From assembly GCF_004801905.1 (NCBI RefSeq), contig NZ_SSSN01000003.1, forward strand, positions 372,001-436,000: a DNA stretch of 64,000 bases. The letters are read 5' to 3'. The notes beneath the pieces are model-generated. The model saw nothing but the letters and a program-made list of their open reading frames with translations, did not search any database and was not told the origin of the DNA. Shown here piece after piece: positions 47,115-56,185 of the stretch (position 1 is its first letter; each line of letters starts with the position of its first letter). The stretch comes from Orlajensenia flava (GTDB taxonomy: Bacteria; Actinomycetota; Actinomycetes; Actinomycetales; Microbacteriaceae). Both the position numbers and the translations under genes were made by a program.

Positions 47115-48713
47115 TCAGGCCAGGGCGATCAGGTCGGCGTAGTCCGCGTTCCAGTGGTCCTCGACGCCGTCCGGGAGGATGAGCACGCGCTCGGGGTTGA
47201 GCGCCTCGACGGCGCCCGGGTCGTGGGAGACGAGCACGACGGCACCCTCGAAATGAGCAAGGGCGTCGAGGATCTCGGCACGGCTGGCCGGGTCCAGGTT
47301 GTTCGTCGGCTCGTCGAGCAGCAGCACGTTGGCTCCGGAGACGACGATCATCGCGAGCGCCAGGCGGGTCTTCTCGCCGCCCGAGAGCACTCCGGCCAGC
47401 TTGTGCGAGTCGTCGCCCGTGAACAGGAACGAGCCGAGCACCTTTCGGGCCTCGGTCTCGGTGAGGCTCGGCGATGACGACACCATGTTCGCCAGCACGG
47501 TCGCCTTCACGTCGATGGTCTCGTGCTCCTGGGCGAAGTAGCCGATGCGGAGGCCGTGACCGGGTTCCACCTGTCCGGTATCGGGATCGTCGACCCCGCC
47601 GAGGATGCGCAGCAGCGTGGTCTTGCCCGCTCCATTGAGGCCGATGATGACGACCTTGGACCCGCGGTCGATCGCGAGGTCGACGGCGGTGAAGATCTCC
47701 AGTGACCCGTAGCTCTTGGACAGGTCGGATGCCTGCAGCGGAGTCCTGCCACACGGCGCAGGGGTCGGGAAGCGCAGCTTGGCGACCCGGTCCACCGCGC
47801 GCACCTCCTCGAGCCCGGAGAGCAGCTTCTCCGCACGGGCGACCATCTGGTGCGCTGCGGCCGCCTTCGAAGCCTTCGCGCCGAACTTGGCCGCCTGCAT
47901 CTGCAGCACGCCCGCCTTCTTCTCGGCGTTGGCGCGCTCCTTCTTGCGGCGCTCCTCGTCGGCGGAGCGCTGGCGCTGGTAGTTCTTCCAGTTCATGTTG
48001 TAGACGTCGATGACGAACCGGTTGGCGTCGAGGTAGAACACTCGGTTGACGGTCTCGCCGACGAGCTCCACGTCGTGGCTGATGACGATGAAGCCGCCCT
48101 TGTAGTTCTTGAGGAAGTCGCGCAGCCACACCACCGAATCGGCGTCGAGGTGGTTGGTCGGCTCGTCGAGGATCATCGTGCCGGCATCGGAGAACAGGAT
48201 GCGGGCCAGCTCGATGCGGCGACGCTGGCCACCCGAGAGCGTCTTCAGCGGCTGGTCGAGGATGCGGTCGGGGAGGTTGAGGTTCGAGGCGATCGACGCG
48301 GCCTCGGCCTCCGCAGCGTAGCCGCCGAGGGCGGTGAACCGGTCGGTGAGCGAGCCGTACCTCTTCATGCCGGCTTCGCTGGTCGCGGCATCCGCGCTGG
48401 CCATCGCGTGGGTGGCCTCCTGCATACCCTGCACGATGGAGCCCAGTCCACGGGCATTGAGGATGCGCGTGCGAGCGAGCTCATCGGGGTCGCCCGAGCG
48501 GGGATCCTGCGGGAGGTAGCCGATCTCGCCGCTGCGCTCCACGCGACCGCCCGACGGCAACGTCTCGCCGGCGAGGATCTTGGTGAGCGTGGTCTTGCCC
48601 GCACCGTTGCGACCGACCAGGCCGATCTTGTCGCCATCCGAGACGCGGAAGTCGACGCCCTCCATGAGCAGGCGTGCGCCTACTCGGATCTCGAGGTCGT
48701 GGACGGCGAGCAC
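47115..48713 (-). CDS. ABC-F family ATPase
   Basis: 532 aa with two ATPase cassettes and no membrane segments. Walker [13 protein letters not shown] and [12 protein letters not shown], signatures LSGGQRRRIELAR and LSGGEKTRLALAM, with the charged linker (…RQRSADEERRKKERANAEK…) typical of ABC-F. Acts on the ribosome as a translation factor; antibiotic protection is possible but the compact linker is that of housekeeping members. GTG 48713 (VLAVHDLEIRVG) has AAAGG 7 bases upstream. Confidence 0.92.
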   Translation of the reverse strand: MLAVHDLEIRVGARLLMEGVDFRVSDGDKIGLVGRNGAGKTTLTKILAGETLPSGGRVERSGEIGYLPQDPRSGDPDELARTRILNARGLGSIVQGMQEATHAMASADAATSEAGMKRYGSLTDRFTALGGYAAEAEAASIASNLNLPDRILDQPLKTLSGGQRRRIELARILFSDAGTMILDEPTNHLDADSVVWLRDFLKNYKGGFIVISHDVELVGETVNRVFYLDANRFVIDVYNMNWKNYQRQRSADEERRKKERANAEKKAGVLQMQAAKFGAKASKAAAAHQMVARAEKLLSGLEEVRAVDRVAKLRFPTPAPCGRTPLQASDLSKSYGSLEIFTAVDLAIDRGSKVVIIGLNGAGKTTLLRILGGVDDPDTGQVEPGHGLRIGYFAQEHETIDVKATVLANMVSSSPSLTETEARKVLGSFLFTGDDSHKLAGVLSGGEKTRLALAMIVVSGANVLLLDEPTNNLDPASRAEILDALAHFEGAVVLVSHDPGAVEALNPERVLILPDGVEDHWNADYADLIALA

Positions 48714-48841
48714 AGGGGTGCCTTTCGGTATGCGGGAGGGGAGGATGCGCACACGCGGCGCAGCCATCCAGTCTAATCGCTGCGGAACGCCGGTTCGCGC
48801 GCGTGCCCGAACCCTCAGGGCCTCGCCAGTAACCTGTGGGT

Positions 48842-49900
48842 GTGGCCCAGACCGCTCGCTTCACGTCCCGCATCCGGGCGTCGACACGCGTGCCGCTCCT
48901 GCAGGTCGGCAAGTCGGCCCTCGCCACCGTTCTGGCGTGGCTGATCGCCGGCCTCATCCTGCCGACGCAGCTGCCGGTGTTCGGGGCGATCGCGGCCCTG
49001 CTCGTGGTGCAACCGAGCGTCAACCAATCCGTCGGCCGAGCCATCGAGCGCAGTTTCGGCGTGATCGCCGGCGTGGTGATCGCATTCGGCATCGGGCTGC
49101 TGTTCGGCGCGAACAGCATCGTGGTGCTCGTCGGAGTGGTGCTGGCCATCTTCATCGGCTGGGCGCTGCGCCTCACGCCGGCATCGGCCAGCCAGATCCC
49201 CATCAGCGTCATGCTCGTCCTGAGCATCGGCGCATCGAACCCGGAGTACTCGCTCGCCCGCATCGCCGAGACCCTCATCGGTGCGGCGATCGGACTCGTC
49301 GTCAACATCGCGATCGTCCCGCCGGTCCACCTCGAGCCGGCGCGCGAGGCGGTCGCTTCCCTCGGCATCGAGATCGCCGCGAGCCTCGACCGGCTCGCGA
49401 CCGCCCTGCGACACCCGCAGACCATCGCGGAGCTCAACGAGATGCTCATCACGGCCCGCCTGCTGCGCCCGATGCAGACCAAGGCCGACGAACTGCTCGA
49501 GGCGGCCGACGAGAGCCTGACGTTCAATCCGCGGGCTCAGGCCAATCGGGCCGAGCTGGCGAACGAACGGGCACTGCTCGCCCGCATGAACGCACTCATC
49601 ACGCGCGTCCTCGGCATGTCACGCGCGGTGCACGACCACTACGACCCGACGCTCATCGGCGAGCCGACCGTGGTCGAGATCGCCGGTGAGCTCGACCGTG
49701 CCGCCCACGACCTGCGCCTCGTGGTGCAGGAGTCGTCGCCGGATGCGGTGGCCGACCTGCCCCCTCTCACCCAGGCCGTCCCCCTGTTGACGGCGCCGCT
49801 GCAGTTCGTCACTCCGCACCCGCGTCACTGGGTGCTGATCGGTTCGCTCACCGAGGACCTGCGTCGGGTGCACGAGGAGATCGTCGGCACCGAACCCTGA
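48842..49900 (+). CDS. FUSC/ArAE-type membrane protein
   Basis: 352 aa. First half has about six membrane segments (ALATVLAWLIAGLILPTQLP… FGVIAGVVIAFGIGLLFGAN…) of the aromatic-acid exporter (FUSC) type; the second half is a helical cytoplasmic domain. Substrate unknown. GTG 48842 lies 6 bases after TAACCT (48830–48835), a leaderless-type start. Stands alone between ABC-F and nagZ-like genes. Confidence 0.85.
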   Translation: MAQTARFTSRIRASTRVPLLQVGKSALATVLAWLIAGLILPTQLPVFGAIAALLVVQPSVNQSVGRAIERSFGVIAGVVIAFGIGLLFGANSIVVLVGVVLAIFIGWALRLTPASASQIPISVMLVLSIGASNPEYSLARIAETLIGAAIGLVVNIAIVPPVHLEPAREAVASLGIEIAASLDRLATALRHPQTIAELNEMLITARLLRPMQTKADELLEAADESLTFNPRAQANRAELANERALLARMNALITRVLGMSRAVHDHYDPTLIGEPTVVEIAGELDRAAHDLRLVVQESSPDAVADLPPLTQAVPLLTAPLQFVTPHPRHWVLIGSLTEDLRRVHEEIVGTEP

Positions 49901-49915
49901 CGGATGCGGGCCGCC

Positions 49916-51112
49916 TCAGTCGGCGAGCGCGAGTCGCGCCCGGAGCAGCCGCAGCACGGCGCGATCGATGGTCGAGACGGGAATGCGTCCGTCGGCCACG
50001 GCCGTGTGGACGGCGGCGACGATCTGAGACGGATCGAACCCGCCTGGCCCGACTGCGGGCACGTAGAGCAGCAGGTCGTTGCCGGCCGCGACAGCCGCCA
50101 CGGCGTTGGCTCCGGCATCCGTGTACCTCGCGTCGCCCGTGTCGGTCAGCATCGCCATGTCGTCGGTGACGGCGATGCCGCTGAAGTGCATCTCGTCGCG
50201 CAGGATGTGGTGCCACGCCGGCGACAGGGAGGCGGGAGCCGGGTCGACGGCCGGGTAGGACAGGTGGCCGAACATCACCAGACCGGCTCCGGCCGCGATT
50301 CCCGCCGAGAAGGAGGGCTCGTCGGTTGTGTGCCAGGCGTCCAAGCCCTCCGCAGCGACCGGAATGGTGTGGTGCGAGTCGCCGGGCGCGGCACCGTGAC
50401 CGGGGAAGTGCTTGAGCGTGCTGAGGACCGCGCCGCTCTCGCCTTGCACGGCCGCTGCGACGTGCGCGGCCGAATCGGGGGTGTCGGTGCCGAGCACCCG
50501 GCCGGCGAGGAACGAGTCGGGGTCGGCGGTCACGTCGGCGACGATGCCGAAGTTGACCGAGATCCCGAGGCTCCTGAGCAGGGCGGCGCGGGCCTGGAAC
50601 GCGGCGGTGGTGACGGCAGGCGGTTGCGTGCGCACGACCTCGGCTCCGGGCGACGGGTCGCTCGCCAGCCTGCTCACCTCGCCGCCCTCCTCGTCGATGG
50701 CGACGAGGGCGGGAAGCGTCGAGCCGGCGTTGAGCGCCGACGTGATCGCGGCCACTCCCCCGTCGCCGGAGTCCGTGTTGTCGCCCATGAGGATGATTCC
50801 GCCCGCACCCGTCGACGCGACGTTCTGAGCGATCTGGCCGGCATCCGTTCCGGCGACGTGGATCATCAGCATGCTCGCGATGCGCTGGTCCAGGCTCATC
50901 GAGGCGAGCCGCTGGCGAGCTTCGGCGAACACCGGGTCGGGTGCGGCCACGCTCGGTGCGGGTGTTGAGGCATGGGCCGGCGTCCTCGCGACGTGCGCGG
51001 GCGCGCCAGTCGCGCGGGTCTGTGCGGCGCTCGCGTCCGAGCACGCGGCGCCACCGACGACGACGAGCGCGCTCAGCACGAGCGCTCCGAGAAGTCGGGT
51101 GGGATGGGGCAC
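49916..51112 (-). CDS. nagZ: GH3 beta-N-acetylhexosaminidase, lipoprotein (NagZ-like)
   Basis: 398 aa. Signal peptide with lipobox (VVVGGAACS, Cys near 25), then a single GH3 barrel: catalytic His/Asp loop KHFPGHGAAPGDSH and nucleophile Asp in IAVTDDMAM. Cleaves terminal N-acetylglucosamine from muropeptides or chitin oligomers at the cell surface; it could work with the chitinase-like enzyme at the left end. GTG 51112 preferred over 51124 because TAGTGT (51126–51121) lies 8 bases before it and covers the longer start. Confidence 0.9.
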   Translation of the reverse strand: MPHPTRLLGALVLSALVVVGGAACSDASAAQTRATGAPAHVARTPAHASTPAPSVAAPDPVFAEARQRLASMSLDQRIASMLMIHVAGTDAGQIAQNVASTGAGGIILMGDNTDSGDGGVAAITSALNAGSTLPALVAIDEEGGEVSRLASDPSPGAEVVRTQPPAVTTAAFQARAALLRSLGISVNFGIVADVTADPDSFLAGRVLGTDTPDSAAHVAAAVQGESGAVLSTLKHFPGHGAAPGDSHHTIPVAAEGLDAWHTTDEPSFSAGIAAGAGLVMFGHLSYPAVDPAPASLSPAWHHILRDEMHFSGIAVTDDMAMLTDTGDARYTDAGANAVAAVAAGNDLLLYVPAVGPGGFDPSQIVAAVHTAVADGRIPVSTIDRAVLRLLRARLALAD

Positions 51113-51128
51113 GGGCGCCCACACTACG

Positions 51129-51179
51129 CCCCGAGTCTGAAACAGCCCCGAGCCTGAACCGGCCCCGAGCCTGAACTAG
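51129..51179. repeat. Three 17-bp tandem repeats between divergent promoters
   Basis: Units 51129–51145, 51146–51162 and 51163–51179, consensus CCCCGAGCCTGAACNNG. They fill nearly the whole space between the -10 of nagZ (51121–51126, minus) and the -10 of the MpaB-like gene (51177–51182, plus), so both -35 regions lie in repeat DNA. Confidence 0.9.
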
Positions 51180-51188
51180 CGTTGAGAC

Positions 51189-51980
51189 ATGCGCCACCCG
51201 AGGAACGACGCCGGGCTTCCCGAGATCGCGGGCGACGCCGTGCTCATCGCCGGGGGCGCTCGGGCGATCCTGCTGCAGTTGGCCGACCCCGCCGTCGGGC
51301 GCGGGGTGGCGCGGCACTCCGACTTCGAGGACCGCGTGCTCGACCGCCTCTGGGCGACGCTCGCCTACGTCTACGCGATCGTCTACGGCGACGACGGCGA
51401 GCGCGAGGCGGCCGTGCGCTCCGTCAATCGTGCTCACGCGCCGGTGGTGGGGCCGGCGGATGGCGGAGCGCCCGCCTACAGCGCGTTCGACCCGCAGCTG
51501 CAGCTCTGGGTGGCGGCCACGCTCTACGACACGGCGACCGTCGTGCTCGAGCGCACCTTCGGGCCCCTCACCGACGCGGCGGCGGACGCTCTCTACCTCC
51601 GGTACGCGGAGCTGGGTGCAGCCCTGCAGATGCCGCCGGAGCTCTGGCCGGCCGACCGGATGGCGTTCGACACGTACTGGCAGCAGCGCGTCGGCGAACT
51701 CGTCGTCGGCGACGAGGTCCGCGCCCTCTCCCGCCGCCTGTTGTTCCCGTCGGGGCTTCCCGCCTGCCTGATGGTCGCCATGCCCGTGGCGCGCCTCATC
51801 ACCGCCGGGCTCCTTCCGTCGCGAGTGCGGGCGCTGTACCGCGTGCGCTGGAGCGCCGGAGCCGAGGCGCGGGTGCGCGGCATCCTCCGGGTCACGGGCT
51901 TGGTCTGGCCTCTCCTTCCCCGGCCCGTGCGTCAGTGGCCGAAGAACCGCTCGCTGCGCTCCCTGCACGCGGCGCCCTGA
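51189..51980 (+). CDS. MpaB/DUF2236-family putative oxygenase
   Basis: 263 aa. Early LIAGGARAILLQLADPAVGRGVA and the conserved Arg–His in VRSVNRAHAPV mark the family, which includes a heme b-type latex-clearing protein and the mycophenolic-acid enzyme MpaB; most members are uncharacterised. ATG 51189 is 6 bases after TAGCGT (51177–51182). A second, longer member lies at 59896–60801. Confidence 0.83.
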   Translation: MRHPRNDAGLPEIAGDAVLIAGGARAILLQLADPAVGRGVARHSDFEDRVLDRLWATLAYVYAIVYGDDGEREAAVRSVNRAHAPVVGPADGGAPAYSAFDPQLQLWVAATLYDTATVVLERTFGPLTDAAADALYLRYAELGAALQMPPELWPADRMAFDTYWQQRVGELVVGDEVRALSRRLLFPSGLPACLMVAMPVARLITAGLLPSRVRALYRVRWSAGAEARVRGILRVTGLVWPLLPRPVRQWPKNRSLRSLHAAP

Positions 51981-52045
51981 ACGCTGCGGCGTCGCACTCG
52001 GGCTACCCTGAATGCGACGCGCCCACCATCACGAACGGCTTTGCA

Positions 52046-52540
52046 ATGACGCACCCCACCGATCGGCCGAGCGGTCGCGGACTCGACGCCGTCGATCGCC
52101 GCATCCTCGCCGAGTTGAGCCACGATGCACGCCTCTCGCTGCGCACCCTCGCCGAGCGCGTCCACATCTCGCGTTCGGCGGCGCATACCCGAGTGCAGGC
52201 GCTCGTCGCGGGGGGCGTCATCACCGGATTCGGCGCTCAGGTCGATCGCAAGGCCATCGGTCTCGGCGTCTCGGCGCTCGTGGTCGTGCGCATCGGCGAG
52301 GTGCCGTGGGAGGAGATGGCCGGCAAGCTGAGCGCGCTGCCGTTCGTCGAGAAGGTGCAGGCCGTCAGCGGCGATATCGACATCGTCCTGACCGTGAGCG
52401 CGCCTGACCACGACGAACTGGGCCGGGCGGTACTCCGCCACATCCACAGCATGCCCGGGGTCACGTCGTCGCGCACACACGTCATCCTCGAGGAGATCGA
52501 GGGCGTCGCACCGGCACGATCCCTGGACGCCTGGCTCTGA
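52046..52540 (+). CDS. Lrp/AsnC-family transcriptional regulator
   Basis: 164 aa. N-terminal helix-turn-helix (LDAVDRRILAELSHDARLSL… VHISRSAAHTRVQALVAGG) and C-terminal RAM/ligand domain (VEKVQAVSGDIDIVLTVSA). Immediately upstream of the 2-oxoacid dehydrogenase genes, the usual place for the branched-chain regulator BkdR. A possible -10 TACCCT lies about 30 bases upstream of the ATG. Confidence 0.92.
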   Translation: MTHPTDRPSGRGLDAVDRRILAELSHDARLSLRTLAERVHISRSAAHTRVQALVAGGVITGFGAQVDRKAIGLGVSALVVVRIGEVPWEEMAGKLSALPFVEKVQAVSGDIDIVLTVSAPDHDELGRAVLRHIHSMPGVTSSRTHVILEEIEGVAPARSLDAWL

Positions 52541-52650
52541 ACTCGGCCTCCTGAGAGCCGTTCGGCGCGGATTCGGCCGCTCCGACGCCATCCGTGTGCA
52601 TCTTCTCCGACGCTCCGTCCGCGCGCTCCACCGTGTCGCACGATGGGCAC

Positions 52651-53769
52651 ATGACACTCAACGTCGAGCGAGCGGATTCGCGCACCCTCCCGTCCCTCAA
52701 GCCCCTGCGGCTGCTGGACAATGCGGGGCACGCAGTGAGCGGAGCGGAGACCGGCGGATTCGCCCTTCCCGACCTCGAGACGCTGCTCGGCCTGTACCGC
52801 CGGATGGTCATCGCCCGCCGGTTCGACGTACAGGTGACCGCCCTCACCCGCCAGGGGCGGCTCGCCACCTTCCCCTCGGCACTGGGGCAGGAAGCCTGCG
52901 AGATCGGCGCCGTCTCGGCCTTGCGCCGGGAGGACTGGCTCTTCCCCACCTACCGCGACACCATCGCGCTTCTCACCCGCGGCGTCGACCCTGCCGAGCT
53001 CCTGGCCCAGTTCCGCGGCGACTGGCACAGCGGGTTCGATCAGAAGGCGCATCGGTGCGCCTCGCAGTCGACCCCGTTGGCCACCCAGGCGCTGCACGCC
53101 GTCGGCCTCGCGCACGCCGCTCGCCTCCGCCGCGACCCGATCGTCGCGCTCACCTTCCTCGGCGACGGATCCACCAGCGAGGGCGATGCCCACGAGGCGT
53201 TCAACTTCGCGGCCGTCTGGCAGACCCCCACGGTCTTCGTCGTGCAGAACAACCAGTTCGCCATCAGCGTGCCCCTCTCCAAGCAGACCCGCGCGCGCAC
53301 CATCGCCGACAAGGCAGTGGGGTACGGGATGCCCGGTTACCACGTCGACGGAAACGACGTCGCCGCCATGTACGCCGTGACCTCCGCCGCCGTCGACCGG
53401 GCACGAGCCGGAGACGGGCCGACGCTCATCGAAGGGCTAACCTACCGCATCGAGGCGCACACCAACTCCGACGACCCCACCCGCTACCGCGACAAGCGCG
53501 ACGTCGAGCACTGGAAGCGTCGCGACCCCATCGAGCGGCTCGAGCGCTACCTCGTGTCCGAGGGGGCGCTGACGGAGGATGTGCGCGCCGAGATCACCGC
53601 CGCCGCCGAGGAACTCGCCGCGACGACGCGCGACGCCATGAACACCGAGGTGGAGCACGACCCGCTGGAGCTGTTCCGCCACGTCTACGGCACGCCGCGG
53701 GCGGCGCTGGCCGAGCAGCGGGACGCCCTCGCCGCCGAGCTCGCCGGCCGGCCGGGTGGTGCGGAATGA
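52651..53769 (+). CDS. bkdA: Branched-chain 2-oxoacid dehydrogenase E1 alpha
   Basis: 372 aa. Thiamine-diphosphate motif GDGSTSEGD…NN (FLGDGSTSEGDAHEAFNF … VVQNNQ) and phosphorylation-loop-like YRIEAHTNSDDPTRYRD are typical of E1 alpha. Decarboxylates 2-oxoacids from Val, Leu and Ile, feeding branched-chain fatty acid synthesis. The Lrp neighbour favours BCKDH over pyruvate dehydrogenase. Start 52651 (MTLNVERADS) rather than 52594, on family length. Overlaps E1 beta by 4 bases (ATGA). Confidence 0.88.
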   Translation: MTLNVERADSRTLPSLKPLRLLDNAGHAVSGAETGGFALPDLETLLGLYRRMVIARRFDVQVTALTRQGRLATFPSALGQEACEIGAVSALRREDWLFPTYRDTIALLTRGVDPAELLAQFRGDWHSGFDQKAHRCASQSTPLATQALHAVGLAHAARLRRDPIVALTFLGDGSTSEGDAHEAFNFAAVWQTPTVFVVQNNQFAISVPLSKQTRARTIADKAVGYGMPGYHVDGNDVAAMYAVTSAAVDRARAGDGPTLIEGLTYRIEAHTNSDDPTRYRDKRDVEHWKRRDPIERLERYLVSEGALTEDVRAEITAAAEELAATTRDAMNTEVEHDPLELFRHVYGTPRAALAEQRDALAAELAGRPGGAE

Positions 53770-54776
53770 GCGCGCTTCCGGCATCCGTCGTCGAGGACGG
53801 GACCACCACCGCGGTGACGATGGCGGGAGCCCTCAACGCTGCGCTCCGCGACGCCATGGAGGCGGATGCCGATGTCGTCGTGTTCGGAGAGGATGTCGGC
53901 CCGCTCGGAGGCGTGTTCCGGGTGACAGACGGCCTGCACGACCGCTTCGGCGAGAAGCGCATCTGGGACTCGCCCCTCGCCGAGGCGGGCATCGTCGGAA
54001 CGGCCGTCGGCATGGCCATGTACGGCCTGCGCCCGGTGGTCGAGATGCAGTTCGACGCGTTCAGCTACCCGGCATTCGAGCAGGTCGTCTCGCACGTCGC
54101 CAAGATGCGCAATCGCACGCGCGGAGTGGTGTCGCTTCCCCTGGTCATCCGCATCCCCTACGCCGGGGACATCGGGGGTGTCGAACACCACTCCGACTCC
54201 TCGGAGGCGTACTGGACCGCGACGCCGGGGCTGACCGTCGTGACGCCGTCCAATCCCGCCGACGCCTACTCGATGCTGCGTGCGGCGATCGCGAGCGACG
54301 ACCCGGTCGTGTTCATGGAGCCGAAGAGCCGCTACTGGAGCAAGCAGTCGCTGTCGCTGCCCGTCGAGACGGCGCCGATGGATCGCGCGGTCGTGCTCCG
54401 GGAGGGCACGGATGTCACGCTCATCGCCTACGGTCCGACCGTGCGCACGGCCCTCGCCGCAGCCGATGCGGGGGCGGCCGAGGGCCTCTCGATCGAGGTC
54501 GTCGACCTGCGGAGCCTCTCGCCGTTCGACGACGAGACCGTCGGAGCATCCGTCCGCAAGACCGGACGTGCGGCGATCATCCACGAGGCCGCCCAGTTCG
54601 GCGGCTACGGAGCCGAGGTGGCCGCCCGGGTGACCGAGCGCAACTTCTTCCACCTCGCCGCGCCGGTGCTGCGCATCGCGGGCTTCGATGTGCCCTATCC
54701 GTCGCCCAAGCTCGAGGAGTACTTCCTGCCGACACCCGAGCGCGTGCTGAACGCCCTCGCGAGCTGGGAGTGGTGA
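53766..54776 (+). CDS. bkdB: Branched-chain 2-oxoacid dehydrogenase E1 beta
   Basis: 336 aa transketolase-like beta subunit. VVVFGEDVGPLGGVFRVTDG, DSPLAEAGIVGTAVGMAMYG and IPYAGDIGGVEHHSDS are standard; the C-terminal domain ends YPSPKLEEYFLPTPERVLNA. Forms an alpha2beta2 E1 with the upstream gene. The GVEHHS stretch is characteristic of BCKDH-type E1 beta. Four bases separate its stop from the E2 start. Confidence 0.9.
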   Translation: MSALPASVVEDGTTTAVTMAGALNAALRDAMEADADVVVFGEDVGPLGGVFRVTDGLHDRFGEKRIWDSPLAEAGIVGTAVGMAMYGLRPVVEMQFDAFSYPAFEQVVSHVAKMRNRTRGVVSLPLVIRIPYAGDIGGVEHHSDSSEAYWTATPGLTVVTPSNPADAYSMLRAAIASDDPVVFMEPKSRYWSKQSLSLPVETAPMDRAVVLREGTDVTLIAYGPTVRTALAAADAGAAEGLSIEVVDLRSLSPFDDETVGASVRKTGRAAIIHEAAQFGGYGAEVAARVTERNFFHLAAPVLRIAGFDVPYPSPKLEEYFLPTPERVLNALASWEW

Positions 54777-54780
54777 GACC

Positions 54781-56157
54781 GTGAGCCGCGAATTCCTCCT
54801 CCCCGACCTCGGAGAGGGCCTCACCGAGGCGGAGATCGTGCGGTGGCTGGTCGCGCCCGGCGATGCCGTCGCGGTCGATCAACCGGTCATCGAGGTGGAG
54901 TCCGCCAAGTCGGTCGTCGAGTTGCCCTGCCCGTTCGCGGGCATCGTCGAAACCCTGCACGGTGAGACCGGCTCCATCGTCCACGCCGGTCAGCCGCTGC
55001 TGTCGGTCGCGGAGAAGGCTGCCGACGCGGATGCCGCAGCCTCCGTTCCCGCCGAGCCGGGCGTCGTGGTGCCTGACGTGTCAGTGGACGGCTCGGGCGC
55101 CGTGCTCATCGGCTACGGCACCAAGCCCGTCGCGATGCCCGTCGCCCGCGCGGCCGGTTCGCGCTTCGGTTCCCGCTCCGGCGTTCGCCCGGCGACGAGG
55201 ACCACCACCGCTCTGCTCGACCCTGATCGCCGGTCCCCCGTCGTCTCGCCGCTGGTCCGCCGACTCGCCCGCGACAACGGCTTCGACGCCAGCCAGCTCT
55301 CGGGCTCCGGCCCCGACGCGCTCGTGCGGCGATCGGACGTGGAGGACTTCATCCGCACCCGCGACGAGCGACCGGCGGATGCGCCGCCGACGATGGTCGA
55401 CGCTTCCCCGACGGCGGACCTCGACACGACCGCCGCCGATCTTTCCGGTGCCGCCGGCGGCACTTCCTCGTCGGGCGACACGCGCATCCCCATCACGGGA
55501 CTTCGTCGCGCTGTCAGCGAGCGGCTGAGCCGGTCGCGTCGCGAGATCCCCGAGGCCACCGTGTGGATGGACGTCGACGCCACGGCACTGTTCGCCGCCA
55601 AGCGCGAACTCGAGGCCGCCACCGGCGAGCGGTTCACCCTCACTGCGTTGCTGGCCCGCTTCACCGTCGCGGGACTCAAGCGGTTCCCCGTGCTCAACGC
55701 ATCGGTCGACACCGAGCGCGGTGAGATCGTGCAGCACGCGGACATCCACCTCGGCCTGGCCGCCCAGACGCCGCGCGGACTCATGGTCCCGGTCATCCAC
55801 GACGCTGGCGAGATGACCACCCGCGCCCTGCGGGATGCCGTCACCACCCTCGTCGGAGCCGACGGAGCATTCGCGCCCGGCGCGTTGACCGGTGGCACCT
55901 TCACCCTCAACAACTTCGGCTCGCTGGGCGTCGACGGATCAGCCGCCATCATCAACCACCCCGAGGTCGCCATCCTGGGTGTGGGACGGATGATGGACCG
56001 GCCGTGGGTCGTGGACGGTCAACTGGCCGTCCGCACGGTGGTCGAGCTCTCGTTCGTCTTCGATCACCGGGTGTGCGACGGCGGCATCGCGGCCGGGTTC
56101 CTCACCTACATCGCGGGGTGCATCGAACACCCGATCGCCCTGCTCGGTGACCTCTGA
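54781..56157 (+). CDS. bkdC: 2-oxoacid dehydrogenase E2 (dihydrolipoyl acyltransferase)
   Basis: 458 aa: one lipoyl domain (Lys43 in VESAKSVVE), a flexible linker, a peripheral-subunit binding domain (SPLVRRLARDNGFDASQLSG) and the catalytic domain with HxxxDG as FDHRVCDGG. GTG start directly after E1 beta. No E3 (dihydrolipoamide dehydrogenase) gene follows; it must be supplied from elsewhere. Confidence 0.92.
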   Translation: MSREFLLPDLGEGLTEAEIVRWLVAPGDAVAVDQPVIEVESAKSVVELPCPFAGIVETLHGETGSIVHAGQPLLSVAEKAADADAAASVPAEPGVVVPDVSVDGSGAVLIGYGTKPVAMPVARAAGSRFGSRSGVRPATRTTTALLDPDRRSPVVSPLVRRLARDNGFDASQLSGSGPDALVRRSDVEDFIRTRDERPADAPPTMVDASPTADLDTTAADLSGAAGGTSSSGDTRIPITGLRRAVSERLSRSRREIPEATVWMDVDATALFAAKRELEAATGERFTLTALLARFTVAGLKRFPVLNASVDTERGEIVQHADIHLGLAAQTPRGLMVPVIHDAGEMTTRALRDAVTTLVGADGAFAPGALTGGTFTLNNFGSLGVDGSAAIINHPEVAILGVGRMMDRPWVVDGQLAVRTVVELSFVFDHRVCDGGIAAGFLTYIAGCIEHPIALLGDL

Positions 56158-56185
56158 GTGCTGCGCCGAGGTCGCTCGGCATGCG

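Noticed and set aside
52596-53765. Extension of E1 beta to a 726-aa protein
   Set aside because: The added sequence is Arg-rich out-of-frame reading of E1 alpha; the E1 beta start at 53766 has the normal ATGA overlap.
56158-56185. Missing E3 gene of the 2-oxoacid dehydrogenase cluster
   Set aside because: Only 28 bases separate E2 from the convergent next gene and no fragment of a lipoamide dehydrogenase is present, so there is no broken E3 here.
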